A model generated the notes under the pieces. That model did not search any database and was not told the origin of the DNA. It was given only the letters and a program-made list of their open reading frames with translations. Shown piece after piece: positions 39,818 to 48,370 of a DNA stretch of 64,000 bases. Origin of the DNA: Salipiger abyssi (lineage in GTDB: Bacteria > Pseudomonadota > Alphaproteobacteria > Rhodobacterales > Rhodobacteraceae); the NCBI RefSeq assembly GCF_017311415.1, contig NZ_JAEKIS010000002.1, forward strand, positions 248,001 to 312,000. The letters are read 5' to 3'. The first letter of the stretch is position 1; every line of letters starts with the position of its first letter. Both the position numbers and the translations under genes were made by a program.

Positions 39818-40840
39818 ATGCGCATAACCGCTGTGACATGTGTGAAGAACGAAGGCCCCTTCCTGCTGGAATGGATCGCCTTCAACCGTCTGATCGGCGT
39901 CACGGATTTCCTCATCTATTCAAACGATTGCACCGACGGCACCGACCGGCTGCTCGACGCGCTCGGCGAGTATGGCGTGGTGCATCTGCCGAACCCTGCC
40001 AAGGGGCGCAACTACCAGATGGAGGCGCTGAAACACGCCGCGAAACAGCCCTTGGTGCGTGATGCGGATTGGGTCTGGATCGCCGACGTGGACGAGTTCC
40101 TCAATATCCAAACGGGCGATCACACGATCCCCGCGCTGATCGCGGCCTGCGGCACTCCGCAGGCGATCTCGGTCACCTTCCAGTTCTTCGCCAATGACGG
40201 GATCGAGCGCTTCGAGGACCGCCCGGTGATCGAGCAGTTCACCCGCACCCACAATCCCGATCTATGGTGCGCAGACAGCGCCATCGAAGTCAAAACACTG
40301 ATCCGTAAGGATTTCCCCCTGCAATATTTCGGCGCACACCGGCCGTTTTTTCGCGAGGCCAAAGGGGCCGAGCTGCCCAGCTGGACCGACGGGTCTGGCC
40401 GCCCGGTGCCGCCGAAGTTCCACACCGCCGCCAACACACGCCGCATCCGCCGCTTTCCCGCCGCCGGCGCGCGGCGTTATGCGACGCTCAATCATTATGC
40501 TCTGCGCTCGCTCGACAGCTATCTCGTCAAGAACGACCGTGGCGACGTCAACCGCGAGGGCCGGGCCTTTGACGACAGCTATTGGCGCGAGCGCAACGAC
40601 CGCGCCTGGGAGGAGCGTTCAATCCACCGCTACCTACCCGCGCTTGAGGCGGCTCTGGCAGATATGAAGCGCGGAGAGATCGGCGCGCTGCATGACGAGG
40701 CGGTGCGCCTGCATCTCGAAAAGGTCAATGAACTCAAGAGGAAGACCGCCCATGCGGAGATGTGGAAGCATCTGCACGCGCTGCCGCCCTACCCGCCCGG
40801 CGAACTTGAGATCCGACATGAACTTGGACTGACAACCTAA
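39818..40840 (+). CDS. Glycosyltransferase family 2-like protein (Glyco_tranf_2_4), copy 1
   Basis: A 340-residue putative inverting glycosyltransferase. The start RITAVTCVKNEGPFLLEWIAFNRLIGVTDFLIYSNDCTDGTDRLL is typical of the Glyco_tranf_2_4 family, WIADVDEFLNI is the metal/nucleotide-sugar DxD motif, and NHYALRS later in the chain is conserved. It has no membrane segment and probably acts at the cytoplasmic face. It heads a cassette of five genes; its stop overlaps the next start as TAATG. Confidence 0.9.
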   Translation: MRITAVTCVKNEGPFLLEWIAFNRLIGVTDFLIYSNDCTDGTDRLLDALGEYGVVHLPNPAKGRNYQMEALKHAAKQPLVRDADWVWIADVDEFLNIQTGDHTIPALIAACGTPQAISVTFQFFANDGIERFEDRPVIEQFTRTHNPDLWCADSAIEVKTLIRKDFPLQYFGAHRPFFREAKGAELPSWTDGSGRPVPPKFHTAANTRRIRRFPAAGARRYATLNHYALRSLDSYLVKNDRGDVNREGRAFDDSYWRERNDRAWEERSIHRYLPALEAALADMKRGEIGALHDEAVRLHLEKVNELKRKTAHAEMWKHLHALPPYPPGELEIRHELGLTT

Positions 40841-41472
40841 TGGTTCACATCATAAATCTTGGACTTCCGAAGACCGGAACCACGACGCTGGGCGTGGCTT
40901 TGCAGCGTGCGGGCCTCACGGTGGCGGATTTCAAGCTGCGCCGGGGCAGTTGCCCGGACAAGACCATCGCCGGCAGCTATGTGGCGCGGCAGCTCTATGA
41001 CGGCTATTTCGGCGCTGGAGACCCTTTGGAACATCTCGGCGCGCTGGATGCGCTGAGCGAGATTTCCGTCCTGAACCCAACGCTCTGCCTCTGGCCGCAG
41101 ACCGATTTCGGCCTGATCGAGGCGATCCGCAGCCGCTATCCGGATCTGCGCTTTGTCGCCTCCTGGCGCGATCCGGACGATACCGCCCATTCCATCCTGC
41201 GCTGGTCAGATCTCGGCACGCGGCGGCTGCCCGAGGGCAATATCCCCGGCCTGCCCGCCGGCTATGGCGAGACGCGGCTGCAACGGGCGCAGTGGGTGGC
41301 GCAGCATTACGCCTTCCTGCGCCACATTTTCGCCGGCGATACCCGCTTTCTGGAATATGACACCGCCGATCCGGAGGCGCCGAAAAAGCTCTCCGACTTT
41401 TTGGGGCTGGAGCTTCCGTGGTGGGGAAAAGCGAATGAAAACAGATCCCTGAAAGCACCCGGCTCGGCATGA
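40840..41472 (+). CDS. PAPS-dependent sulfotransferase family protein
   Basis: A 210-residue protein likely to transfer sulfate from PAPS to a sugar or lipid. MVHIINLGLPKTGTTTLGVAL contains an intact 5'-phosphosulfate loop (PKTGTTT), and RFVASWRDPDDTAHSILRW gives the 3'-phosphate-binding RDP element. It is translationally linked to a glycosyltransferase on both sides (TAATG upstream, ATGA downstream). The context points to sulfation of the glycan made by the flanking enzymes; the acceptor is unknown. Confidence 0.88.
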   Translation: MVHIINLGLPKTGTTTLGVALQRAGLTVADFKLRRGSCPDKTIAGSYVARQLYDGYFGAGDPLEHLGALDALSEISVLNPTLCLWPQTDFGLIEAIRSRYPDLRFVASWRDPDDTAHSILRWSDLGTRRLPEGNIPGLPAGYGETRLQRAQWVAQHYAFLRHIFAGDTRFLEYDTADPEAPKKLSDFLGLELPWWGKANENRSLKAPGSA

Positions 41473-43811
41473 GGATCTATGTACATATCGGCCCCGACGC
41501 GACCGTGACCGACCGGCTGCAACGGGTGTTGCAGGCCAAGCGCGACCAGCTCGGCGGTAAGGGTGTGCTCTTTCCCCGCTCGCCCGGCACCAAGAACCAT
41601 ACCCGGCTCTTCATGGCGGTCACCGATCCCGAGGCGGTGGATTCGCTGCGCTTCAACCGGGGTTTCATCGCGCCGGAGAAACAGGCGGCGCTGCGTCAGG
41701 CGGTGGTGACCCAGCTCACTCAGGAGGTGGAGCAGGCCCGGCCCGACACGCTGGTCCTGACCGCGCACCAGCTCGGATCTTCTCTTATATCTCAGAGAGG
41801 AATCAAATCACTACGGGACATTCTTTCACCGATTTCCGAAGACATCCGCATCGTGGCGCATCTCGACGATCCGGCGCGCATGCTGGCCCGGCGCTATGCG
41901 GCGCAGGTGATGGACGGGCGCGCGGCGCCGCTGACACAGGAACTCGGTCTCGCCGATGCGCCCGACTGGTGGCAGTCGGCGCTCGACACACGCCCGGCGG
42001 CAGACCCGCGCGCGGGTCGGTTCCCTGAAACGCAGGGCGCGGTTTTCTGGCTCGATTACAAGCGGTTGCAGAAGGAATGGGAGGCGGTGTTCGGGCCGGG
42101 CTCGGTGATCTTCCGCAGCATTTCCCCGGAGCGGCTCTATGGCGAGGCCACCACCGAAGAGCTGCGCTCCGCCTTCGACATCGCAGACACCATCGGCAAG
42201 GCCGACCCCGTGACGCCGCCAACCGCGCCTTCCGCCGCCTGGCTGGCCCGATGCCGGCAACTCAACGACGTACTGCTGCGCTATCTGGCGCAGCATGAAG
42301 CTGTCCTCCCGCGCCCGCTCTGGCGGAAGTTTCTGAATGAAATCAAAGTGTCCGGCGCGCCAATTGACGCGGGAAGCTTGTCTGCCGTCTCGCAGCGCTT
42401 CGCCAGGGATCTCGCCGCGCTCTGCGCCACCCATCCCGGGCTCGATCCCGATCACCTGACCCCGGATCCGGCCACCGAAGACTGGCAGGAGGCCGACCCG
42501 ACGCGCGGCTTTCGCGCCACGCAATACCTGCTCGCCTTCCGTTGGCGCATCACGCAGGCGAGCAAGCAGGAGCTCGCCGCCAAGACCGCCGATCTTGCAG
42601 CGCTCGACCCGGCGGCAAAGCCCCGAATCGAGAAGACACTGACGCTCTCGCCCTCGGCAAAGGCGCATCTGCCGCCGCAGGCGATCCAGGCGCTGGCGAA
42701 GCTGCAAGGCTCGGTCTTTGCGCCGCATAACCGGCTGGGCCATCTCGATGAGGAGGCCGAGGCCGCGCCATATCCCCCCACCGAGGGCGGCAGCGGCGCC
42801 GTCATCGTCGGCTGCATGAAGAACGAGGCGCCCTATATCGTCGAATGGGTGGCCTATCACCGCGCCATCGGGGTTGATCATTTCCTCATCTATACAAATG
42901 GTTGCGAGGACGGCACGCGCGAGATCCTCACCCGGTTGCAGGAGATGGGCGTGCTCACCCATCGCGACAATGACGACTGGACGGGCAACTCGCCGCAGCA
43001 GCATGCGCTCGACAGCGCGCTGACAGAACCGATGGTCAAGGAGGCCGCATGGATCGCCCATATCGACGTGGATGAGTTCATCAATGTGCGCTGCGGCAAC
43101 GGCACGCTGGAGGATCTGTTTCAGTGCGTGCCCGACGCCACCAATATCGCCATGACCTGGCGGCTCTTCGGCCATAACGGTGTGGCGCGGCTCGAGGACA
43201 AGCTGGTGATCGACCAGTTCGACCGCTGCGCCCCGAAATACTGTCCCAAGCCGCATACGGTCTGGGGCTTCAAGACGCTGTTCCGCAATATTGGCGCCTA
43301 TGGCAAGCTCTCCTGTCATCGCCCGAACAAGCTCTTGCAAGGCTTTGATGACAAAGTGAAATGGGTCAACGGCTCTGGTGCCGACATGACCGGCGAGGCG
43401 CTGCGCAACGGCTGGCGCAGCTCGCGCAAGAGCATCGGCTACGATCTGGTGCAGCTCAACCATTACGCCCTGCGCAGCGCCGAGAGCTTTCTGATCAAAC
43501 GCCAACGCGGCCGCGCGCTGCATGTGGATCGCTCCATCGGGCTCAATTACTGGGTGCGCATGGACTGGACCGGCGCGCGCGATCTCACCATCAAGCGCAA
43601 TATCCCCCGGGTCCGCGCGGAATATGATAGGCTGCTCGCCGATCCCGAGCTGCGCAAATGGCACGATCACGGGCTGGACTGGCACCGCGCCAAGGCCGAC
43701 GCTCTGCATGCGACACCTGAGTTCGAAGAACTCTACCAGCGCGCGCTTGCCCTGCGTTTGACGGACCCCGAACGCGTGGCCTATGCGCTCGCGCTCGATA
43801 TGGAGAGCTGA
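41469..43811 (+). CDS. Fusion of a degenerate sulfotransferase-like domain and a glycosyltransferase
   Basis: A 780-residue two-part protein. The N-terminus (1-400) is patterned like Rhodobacterales sulfotransferases (IYVHIGPDATVTDRLQRVLQAKR, LVLTAHQL, IRIVAHLDDPARMLARRYAAQV), but the P-loop Lys and Thr-Gly-Thr-Thr are replaced, so PAPS binding is doubtful. Residues 440-780 are a Glyco_tranf_2_4 domain (VIVGCMKNEAPYIVEWVAYHRAIGVDHFLIYTNGCEDGT, HIDVDEFINV, LNHYALRSAESF). A stretch of rare AT-rich codons lies at codons 103-125. The first domain may be a scaffold or acceptor binder; that is inference. Confidence 0.85.
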   Translation: MRIYVHIGPDATVTDRLQRVLQAKRDQLGGKGVLFPRSPGTKNHTRLFMAVTDPEAVDSLRFNRGFIAPEKQAALRQAVVTQLTQEVEQARPDTLVLTAHQLGSSLISQRGIKSLRDILSPISEDIRIVAHLDDPARMLARRYAAQVMDGRAAPLTQELGLADAPDWWQSALDTRPAADPRAGRFPETQGAVFWLDYKRLQKEWEAVFGPGSVIFRSISPERLYGEATTEELRSAFDIADTIGKADPVTPPTAPSAAWLARCRQLNDVLLRYLAQHEAVLPRPLWRKFLNEIKVSGAPIDAGSLSAVSQRFARDLAALCATHPGLDPDHLTPDPATEDWQEADPTRGFRATQYLLAFRWRITQASKQELAAKTADLAALDPAAKPRIEKTLTLSPSAKAHLPPQAIQALAKLQGSVFAPHNRLGHLDEEAEAAPYPPTEGGSGAVIVGCMKNEAPYIVEWVAYHRAIGVDHFLIYTNGCEDGTREILTRLQEMGVLTHRDNDDWTGNSPQQHALDSALTEPMVKEAAWIAHIDVDEFINVRCGNGTLEDLFQCVPDATNIAMTWRLFGHNGVARLEDKLVIDQFDRCAPKYCPKPHTVWGFKTLFRNIGAYGKLSCHRPNKLLQGFDDKVKWVNGSGADMTGEALRNGWRSSRKSIGYDLVQLNHYALRSAESFLIKRQRGRALHVDRSIGLNYWVRMDWTGARDLTIKRNIPRVRAEYDRLLADPELRKWHDHGLDWHRAKADALHATPEFEELYQRALALRLTDPERVAYALALDMES

Positions 43812-43881
43812 CCATGGGCGAGGCGCGACAGGCCCATCCCGGCACGGGGGCCGGGGCGGGTTTCCCGAAGGCAGGACTGCC

Positions 43882-44952
43882 ATGAGCATCACCGCGATTC
43901 TCTGTGTGCGCAACGAGGGCGCCTTTCTGCTCGACTGGCTGGCGCATCACCTGATCTGCGGCATCGACCATGTGGTGGCGCTCTCGAACGATTGCGCCGA
44001 CGGCACCGACGCGCTGCTCGACCGGCTTGCCGAGATGGGCCATGTCACCCATATCCGCAACGACGGCCCCTACGATCAGGGCGGCATCCAGTTCACCGGG
44101 CTGAAACGCGCGGATCGTTGCGACGCCGTGCGCGCCGCCAAGTGGCTGCTGCCGCTCGATGTGGACGAGTTCGTCAATGTGCATGTGGGCGGGCGCACGC
44201 TGCCCGACCTCATCGCCGCCCTGCCCGAAGCCGATGCCATCACGCTCACCTGGCGGCTCTTTGGCAATGCCGGTGTGCTTCGCTATAAGGACAGCCCCAT
44301 CCCCGAGCAGTTCACCCGCGCCGCGCCGGTGCGCATGGTCTGGCCCTGGCGCTCGGCGATGTTCAAGACGCTCTACCGCAACAATGGCATCTACCGGAAA
44401 CTCGGCGTGCATCGGCCGCGCAACCCCGATCCGGCGCGTGTGAGCGGCGCGCGCTGGTTCGATGGCGAGGGGCGCGCGCTCGACGCGCAGTTCCGCACGC
44501 GGCGGATTTTCTCCAATTACGGCCGCTCGAACTATGCGCTTGCGCAGCTCAATCACTATCCGCTGGGCGCGATGGAGAGCTATGTGCTCAAGGCCGACCG
44601 GGGCCGCGCCGTGCATTCCGAGCATATGCTGGGGCTGGATTACTGGGTGGAGCGCAATTTCAACAGCGACGAAGACCGCTCGATCCTGGCGCTGGCACAG
44701 CAGGTGGCAGAGCAGCGCGCGGCGCTGGCAGCGGATCCACGGCTTGCAGAGCTGCACGCCGCCGCCGTCGATTGGCGCAAGGCGCGGTTCGAGGCGCTGA
44801 TGCTGGAGGAGCCCTATCGCGCGCTGATGGGCCGGCTTATGATGACGCCGCCAAGCCGGCCGCTGACGCCGCAGGGAGCGCGGCTTTTGCATGGGTATGC
44901 CAACAGCGCGCGCGCATCCTCCTACGGGGACACCGGCAAGGGCCATGAATGA
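43882..44952 (+). CDS. Glycosyltransferase family 2-like protein, copy 3
   Basis: A 356-residue glycosyltransferase related to the two preceding ones: SITAILCVRNEGAFLLDWLAHHLICGIDHVVALSNDCADGTDALLDRL, LPLDVDEFVNVHVGG as the DxD region and LNHYPLGAMESYVLKADRGRAVH. It carries RKLGVHRPRNPDP like family members with a basic pocket. The ATG at 43882 was chosen because the family N-terminus begins there; the ribosome binding site is weak (GGCAGGAC). A 70-nt spacer separates it from the fusion gene, and it ends the cassette. Confidence 0.9.
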   Translation: MSITAILCVRNEGAFLLDWLAHHLICGIDHVVALSNDCADGTDALLDRLAEMGHVTHIRNDGPYDQGGIQFTGLKRADRCDAVRAAKWLLPLDVDEFVNVHVGGRTLPDLIAALPEADAITLTWRLFGNAGVLRYKDSPIPEQFTRAAPVRMVWPWRSAMFKTLYRNNGIYRKLGVHRPRNPDPARVSGARWFDGEGRALDAQFRTRRIFSNYGRSNYALAQLNHYPLGAMESYVLKADRGRAVHSEHMLGLDYWVERNFNSDEDRSILALAQQVAEQRAALAADPRLAELHAAAVDWRKARFEALMLEEPYRALMGRLMMTPPSRPLTPQGARLLHGYANSARASSYGDTGKGHE

Positions 44953-45113
44953 AGCAGGTTGCCGGTTACGCGCGCCAACCTTGGCCATTTTGTCGACAAT
45001 CATCCAACCCCCCGTAAACTTTCCTAGCTTTCTGCATAATTCCGCCTCAAACCGCTTACAGAGTCCCCACAATTAACGACGCGCTAACGCGACACGCAGA
45101 ACGGCAGGCAACC

Positions 45114-46058
45114 ATGCAGGATCAGACAGACCTTTCAGCGGTCGATCTTACCGGGCTTCAGCGCGGCCAGTGGATCAAGGCGATCTCGGATATCGGCGAG
45201 GCGGAAGGATTCTCCGAACCGCTCGGCAAACGCCATCAGGCGGTCTTTGTCGAACGCGGCGACACGCTTCTGGTGAGCTTCGAGTCCCTGCCCGGCATCG
45301 AAGCACTGTCGGAGACCGCCACCCCTCTGGGCTGGGAATTGGCCAATACCAAGGGTTGGTCCTCGCTCGCGGTGATCTCTGCCGGCGACACCTGGTTTCG
45401 CGATGCGCTGGTCTATGACTTCTTCGACCAGCTGCTCGATGACGGCTTTTTCGACGATTTCGAAACCATCGTGTTCTATGGCGCCGGCCCCTGCGGCTAT
45501 GCCGCCGGCGCCTATTCGGTGACCGCCCCCGGCGCGCGGGTGGTGATGCTCCAGCCGCAGGCCACGCTCGACCCGCGCATCACCGACTGGGACGACCGTT
45601 TCGCCGATATGCGACGGCTGAATTTCACCGCGCGCTACGGCTATGCGCCCGACATGCTCGATGCTGCGCAGCAGGGCTATGTGCTCTTCGATCCGCGCGA
45701 ACGGCTCGACGCGATGCATTCGGCGCTGTTCGAGCGCCGCAACGTGACCCGCTTCCGCGTGCCCTTTATGGGCAGCGCACTTCAGGGGGATCTGCTGGAT
45801 CTCGGGCTCTTCGTGCCGATTCTCGAAGCCGCCGCCGAAGACAGGCTCGACGCGCTCAGTTTCGCGCGGATGCTGCGCAAGCGCCGCGATCATACGCCCT
45901 ATCTCCGCAAACTGCTCGCGCGGGTCGAGGGCGATGGCCGGCAGGCACTGGCCGAGGCGCTCTGTGCCAATGTCACCGCGCGCCTCGATGCGCCGCGCTT
46001 TGCCCGGCATCTCCAGGCGCTCCGAGCGGGCCACGCCAAGGCAAAGGCCGAGGCCTGA
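45114..46058 (+). CDS. Conserved hypothetical with hydrolase-like elbow, often labelled PAPS reductase
   Basis: A 314-residue protein resembling Roseobacter proteins that are commonly labelled phosphoadenosine phosphosulfate reductase, from my memory. It lacks the CysH signature ECGIH. The segment VFYGAGPCGYAAGAYS looks like an alpha/beta-hydrolase nucleophile elbow (family form GxSxGGY), but the Ser position is Gly, with Cys following. QPQATLDPRITDWDDRF and a helical C-terminus complete it. It sits 161 nt after the glycosyltransferase cassette on the same strand. Function unknown; a surface-glycan role is inferred from context. Confidence 0.65.
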   Translation: MQDQTDLSAVDLTGLQRGQWIKAISDIGEAEGFSEPLGKRHQAVFVERGDTLLVSFESLPGIEALSETATPLGWELANTKGWSSLAVISAGDTWFRDALVYDFFDQLLDDGFFDDFETIVFYGAGPCGYAAGAYSVTAPGARVVMLQPQATLDPRITDWDDRFADMRRLNFTARYGYAPDMLDAAQQGYVLFDPRERLDAMHSALFERRNVTRFRVPFMGSALQGDLLDLGLFVPILEAAAEDRLDALSFARMLRKRRDHTPYLRKLLARVEGDGRQALAEALCANVTARLDAPRFARHLQALRAGHAKAKAEA

Positions 46059-46064
46059 TCGGTC

Positions 46065-46832
46065 TCAGTCGGTGATCGCGCGCAGCGCCCGCACCCGGGC
46101 GGGGGGAATCGCCGCGACCTCGACGCCGGTGAAGACATGCAGCGTGTTCATCGCGCGATCCACCACCGCGTGGTCGCTGACCCAGCCGCCCATGCCCAGA
46201 TAAGTGCGCAGCAGCGGCGGAATCAGCTTCATCGCCGCGCGCGCATCCGCGCCCTGCTCGGGGAATCGCACCCGCTCACGCGCCTTTTCGCCCACCCGCC
46301 AGCGCTCCGGCGCCGCGTGACGGGCGCGCAGATGCGCGAAGGCGGCGGCATAGCGCGCCGGATCGGTGCCCTGAAAGCTGGCGCAGCCGAAGAGCAGCTT
46401 TGCCCCGCCCGAATCCACCAGCCCGGTGATCGCACCCCAGGCCAGCCTCAGGATATCGGGATCGCTGGGGCCGGGACGGATGCAAAAGCGCCCGAGCTCA
46501 AGCATCGGCCCGCCGAACCCGTCGAGCCGGCTCAGATCGTAATATTGCGCCGCATAGCTCTCGGTGATCGACGCTCCGTCCTCCAGCCAGAGATAGCGGT
46601 AACAGGCGAGCGGCGCGCCACCGGCGGCGTCCTCGACCAGCACATGCCGGCAGAGCGGATCGAAGCCATCGGCATCGCTGGGGCCGGTTTCGCCGAAAAA
46701 CGCCCGCCCGCGCAGCGCCTGCGCGGCGGCCAGATCGGCGTCGCTCACAGCCAGCCGGGCGCGATAGCGCCCGCGCCGCAACAGGATATCCGGCCCTTCC
46801 CCCGCGGCGCCACTGTCCTGCCGGGGGCTCAT
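46065..46832 (-). CDS. olsB: Ornithine-acyl-ACP N-acyltransferase OlsB-like
   Basis: A 255-residue GNAT-fold enzyme that makes lyso-ornithine lipid from ornithine and 3-hydroxyacyl-ACP. The sequence RYRARLAVSDADLAAAQALR, CRHVLVEDAAGG, SYAAQYYDLSRLDGFGGPMLELGRFCIRPG and IPPLLRTYLGMGGWVSDHAVVDRAMNTLHVFTGVEV closely follows the OlsB pattern. The partner acyltransferase gene olsA, usually adjacent, is not next to it here. It lies 9 nt upstream of nothing obvious and converges with the preceding gene; bamE precedes it on the same strand. Confidence 0.9.
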   Translation of the reverse strand: MSPRQDSGAAGEGPDILLRRGRYRARLAVSDADLAAAQALRGRAFFGETGPSDADGFDPLCRHVLVEDAAGGAPLACYRYLWLEDGASITESYAAQYYDLSRLDGFGGPMLELGRFCIRPGPSDPDILRLAWGAITGLVDSGGAKLLFGCASFQGTDPARYAAAFAHLRARHAAPERWRVGEKARERVRFPEQGADARAAMKLIPPLLRTYLGMGGWVSDHAVVDRAMNTLHVFTGVEVAAIPPARVRALRAITD

Positions 46833-46841
46833 GTCCCGGTC

Positions 46842-47294
46842 CTACTGTTCCATGAAATCGCCGAGCGCCAGCCCGCCGATATTGCCGAAGAGTTTGCGGA
46901 TGAAGCTCAGTTCGCCATCGGTGGTGCGGGTGACGCGACGCGACAGCGGCACGACATTGCCGTCTTCGAGACCGTAGCGCGCGATATTATCGACCACGCC
47001 CGCCTCGTCGAAGGTGATCGCCAGCACCTGCCGGTCGACGACTTCCGGCGCTTTCCAGGCGAACTGCCGCATCTCGGATTCGATATAGTAGAAGCCGCCC
47101 TCGTTCAGAACGCCCGAGGTGGTCGGCACGCCGATCACATCCTCGACGGTGCCCCGGGTATCGACCCCGGGCACGATCTGCTGAAGCTCGTCTTCGGAAG
47201 GGGCATAGCCGTGGCTCCGGTACTGCGCCGTGCAGGCGGTCAGCGCCAGCACGGCCAGCATCGCCGCCATCACTCGTCTTCCGGGTATTGCCAT
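46842..47294 (-). CDS. bamE: Outer-membrane assembly lipoprotein BamE (SmpA/OmlA)
   Basis: A 150-residue lipoprotein of the Bam complex, which inserts beta-barrel proteins into the outer membrane. The signal ends in LALTACTAQ, so Cys21 is lipidated. The SmpA core shows HGYAPSEDELQQIVPGVDTRGTVEDVIGVPTT and GGFYYIESEMRQFAWKAPEVVDRQVLAITFD. olsB follows 9 nt later on the same strand. It is divergent from yceD, which is the usual arrangement in this order. Confidence 0.92.
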   Translation of the reverse strand: MAIPGRRVMAAMLAVLALTACTAQYRSHGYAPSEDELQQIVPGVDTRGTVEDVIGVPTTSGVLNEGGFYYIESEMRQFAWKAPEVVDRQVLAITFDEAGVVDNIARYGLEDGNVVPLSRRVTRTTDGELSFIRKLFGNIGGLALGDFMEQ

Positions 47295-47389
47295 GGACTG
47301 CGCCCTGCCCTCTTGTCTTGGCCCTTGCGGGTTTCTATCCCGGATTACATAACCAAGCCAAGCCGTTCAAGCAAAGGAAAGGCGGGCCC

Positions 47390-47965
47390 ATGAGCAGAAG
47401 CGGAAAGAGCGACGACAGACTCCGGGTGGCGGCACTGCGCAACAACGCACCGACCGCCTTCGACATCCGCCCCGACGAGCATCAGCGCGCCGCGCTCGCC
47501 GACTCGCTGGGGCTGCTGGCGTTGCGCAAGCTGCGGCTGGCCGGCGAGATTCGCCCCGAGGGGCGCGGCTCCTGGCGACTGGTGGCCGAACTGGGCGCCA
47601 CTGTAACGCAGCCCTGCGTGGTCACGCTCGACCCGGTGACCACGCGCATCGACGAATCCGTCGAACGGCTCTGGCGCCCGGAAGAGCAGATCGCGACGCC
47701 CACCGAAGGATCCGAGATCGAGACGCCCGAGGACGATGCCGATCCGCTGCCCAATGTGATCGACCTGCGTGCGGTGATGCAAGAGTCACTGACCCTGGCG
47801 CTGCCGCTATATCCCCATAGCGAGGGCGCGGCGGCGGTCGCCACTGCTCTGGCCGAGGAGGCCGCACCGGAGCCTGAGGAGGCGCGCCCCAACCCCTTTG
47901 CCGCGCTCTCGGGCCTGCGCGACAAGCTGGCCAGCGACAAGGACGATGGTGAAAACGGTGCCTAG
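47390..47965 (+). CDS. yceD: DUF177/YceD family protein
   Basis: A 191-residue protein of the YceD family, tied by conservation to rRNA metabolism and usually encoded directly ahead of rpmF. It has LRLAGEIRPEGRGSWRLVAELGATVTQPCVVTLDPVTTRIDE, the single family Cys in QPCVVTLDPV, and an acidic C-terminus. The ATG at 47390 follows AAAGGAAAGG. It opens the block yceD-rpmF-plsX-fabH-ihfA-merR. Confidence 0.9.
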   Translation: MSRSGKSDDRLRVAALRNNAPTAFDIRPDEHQRAALADSLGLLALRKLRLAGEIRPEGRGSWRLVAELGATVTQPCVVTLDPVTTRIDESVERLWRPEEQIATPTEGSEIETPEDDADPLPNVIDLRAVMQESLTLALPLYPHSEGAAAVATALAEEAAPEPEEARPNPFAALSGLRDKLASDKDDGENGA

Positions 47966-47990
47966 CCCTGCCCGCGCGGCGAAATTGCGC

Positions 47991-48018
47991 TTGCGGTTTT
48001 GCAATAAACCCCTATTTT
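47991..48018 (+). promoter_or_regulatory. Candidate internal promoter of rpmF-plsX
   Basis: TTGCGG (47991-47996) and TATTTT (48013-48018) with a 16-bp spacer lie in the 174-nt gap between yceD and rpmF. The match is moderate. Confidence 0.4.
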
Positions 48019-48139
48019 CGCGCCTTCATCGGGATTCCGGGTTGCCATGGCCCTCTGCTTGCGACTATGAGGCCGGGCACGCCCGAACGGAACCGGGCAT
48101 CGAAATGCCCCCCATCACGCGAAAGATCGAGGTTGAGAC

Positions 48140-48346
48140 ATGGCCGTCCAACAGAACAAAGTATCCAAATCGCGCCGCAACAACCGCCGGGCGCATGACG
48201 CTCTCGTTGCCGGCAACCCCAACGAATGCGACAACTGCGGCGAACTCAAGCGCCCGCATCACGTCTGCCCCTCCTGCGGTCACTACGGCGAGCGCGAAGT
48301 CGTCGCCATGGCCGACGAGATCGAGCTGGACGAAGACGCAGCCTGA
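48140..48346 (+). CDS. rpmF: 50S ribosomal protein L32
   Basis: A 68-residue ribosomal protein with the basic start [20 protein letters not shown] and a zinc-ribbon of two CxxC pairs ([18 protein letters not shown]). The C-terminus is acidic ([11 protein letters not shown]). It lies 24 nt before plsX in the conserved order, linking ribosome and lipid synthesis genes. Confidence 0.97.
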   Translation: MAVQQNKVSKSRRNNRRAHDALVAGNPNECDNCGELKRPHHVCPSCGHYGEREVVAMADEIELDEDAA

Positions 48347-48370
48347 ATGTCCTGAAGGCCCGGGCGCCGC

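Noticed and set aside
41826-43913. A 695-codon minus-strand frame opposite the fusion gene
   Set aside because: Composition is that of an antisense frame, and the plus strand has clear glycosyltransferase motifs.
45114-46058. PAPS reductase (CysH)
   Set aside because: The ECGIH motif and the expected cysteine arrangement are missing.
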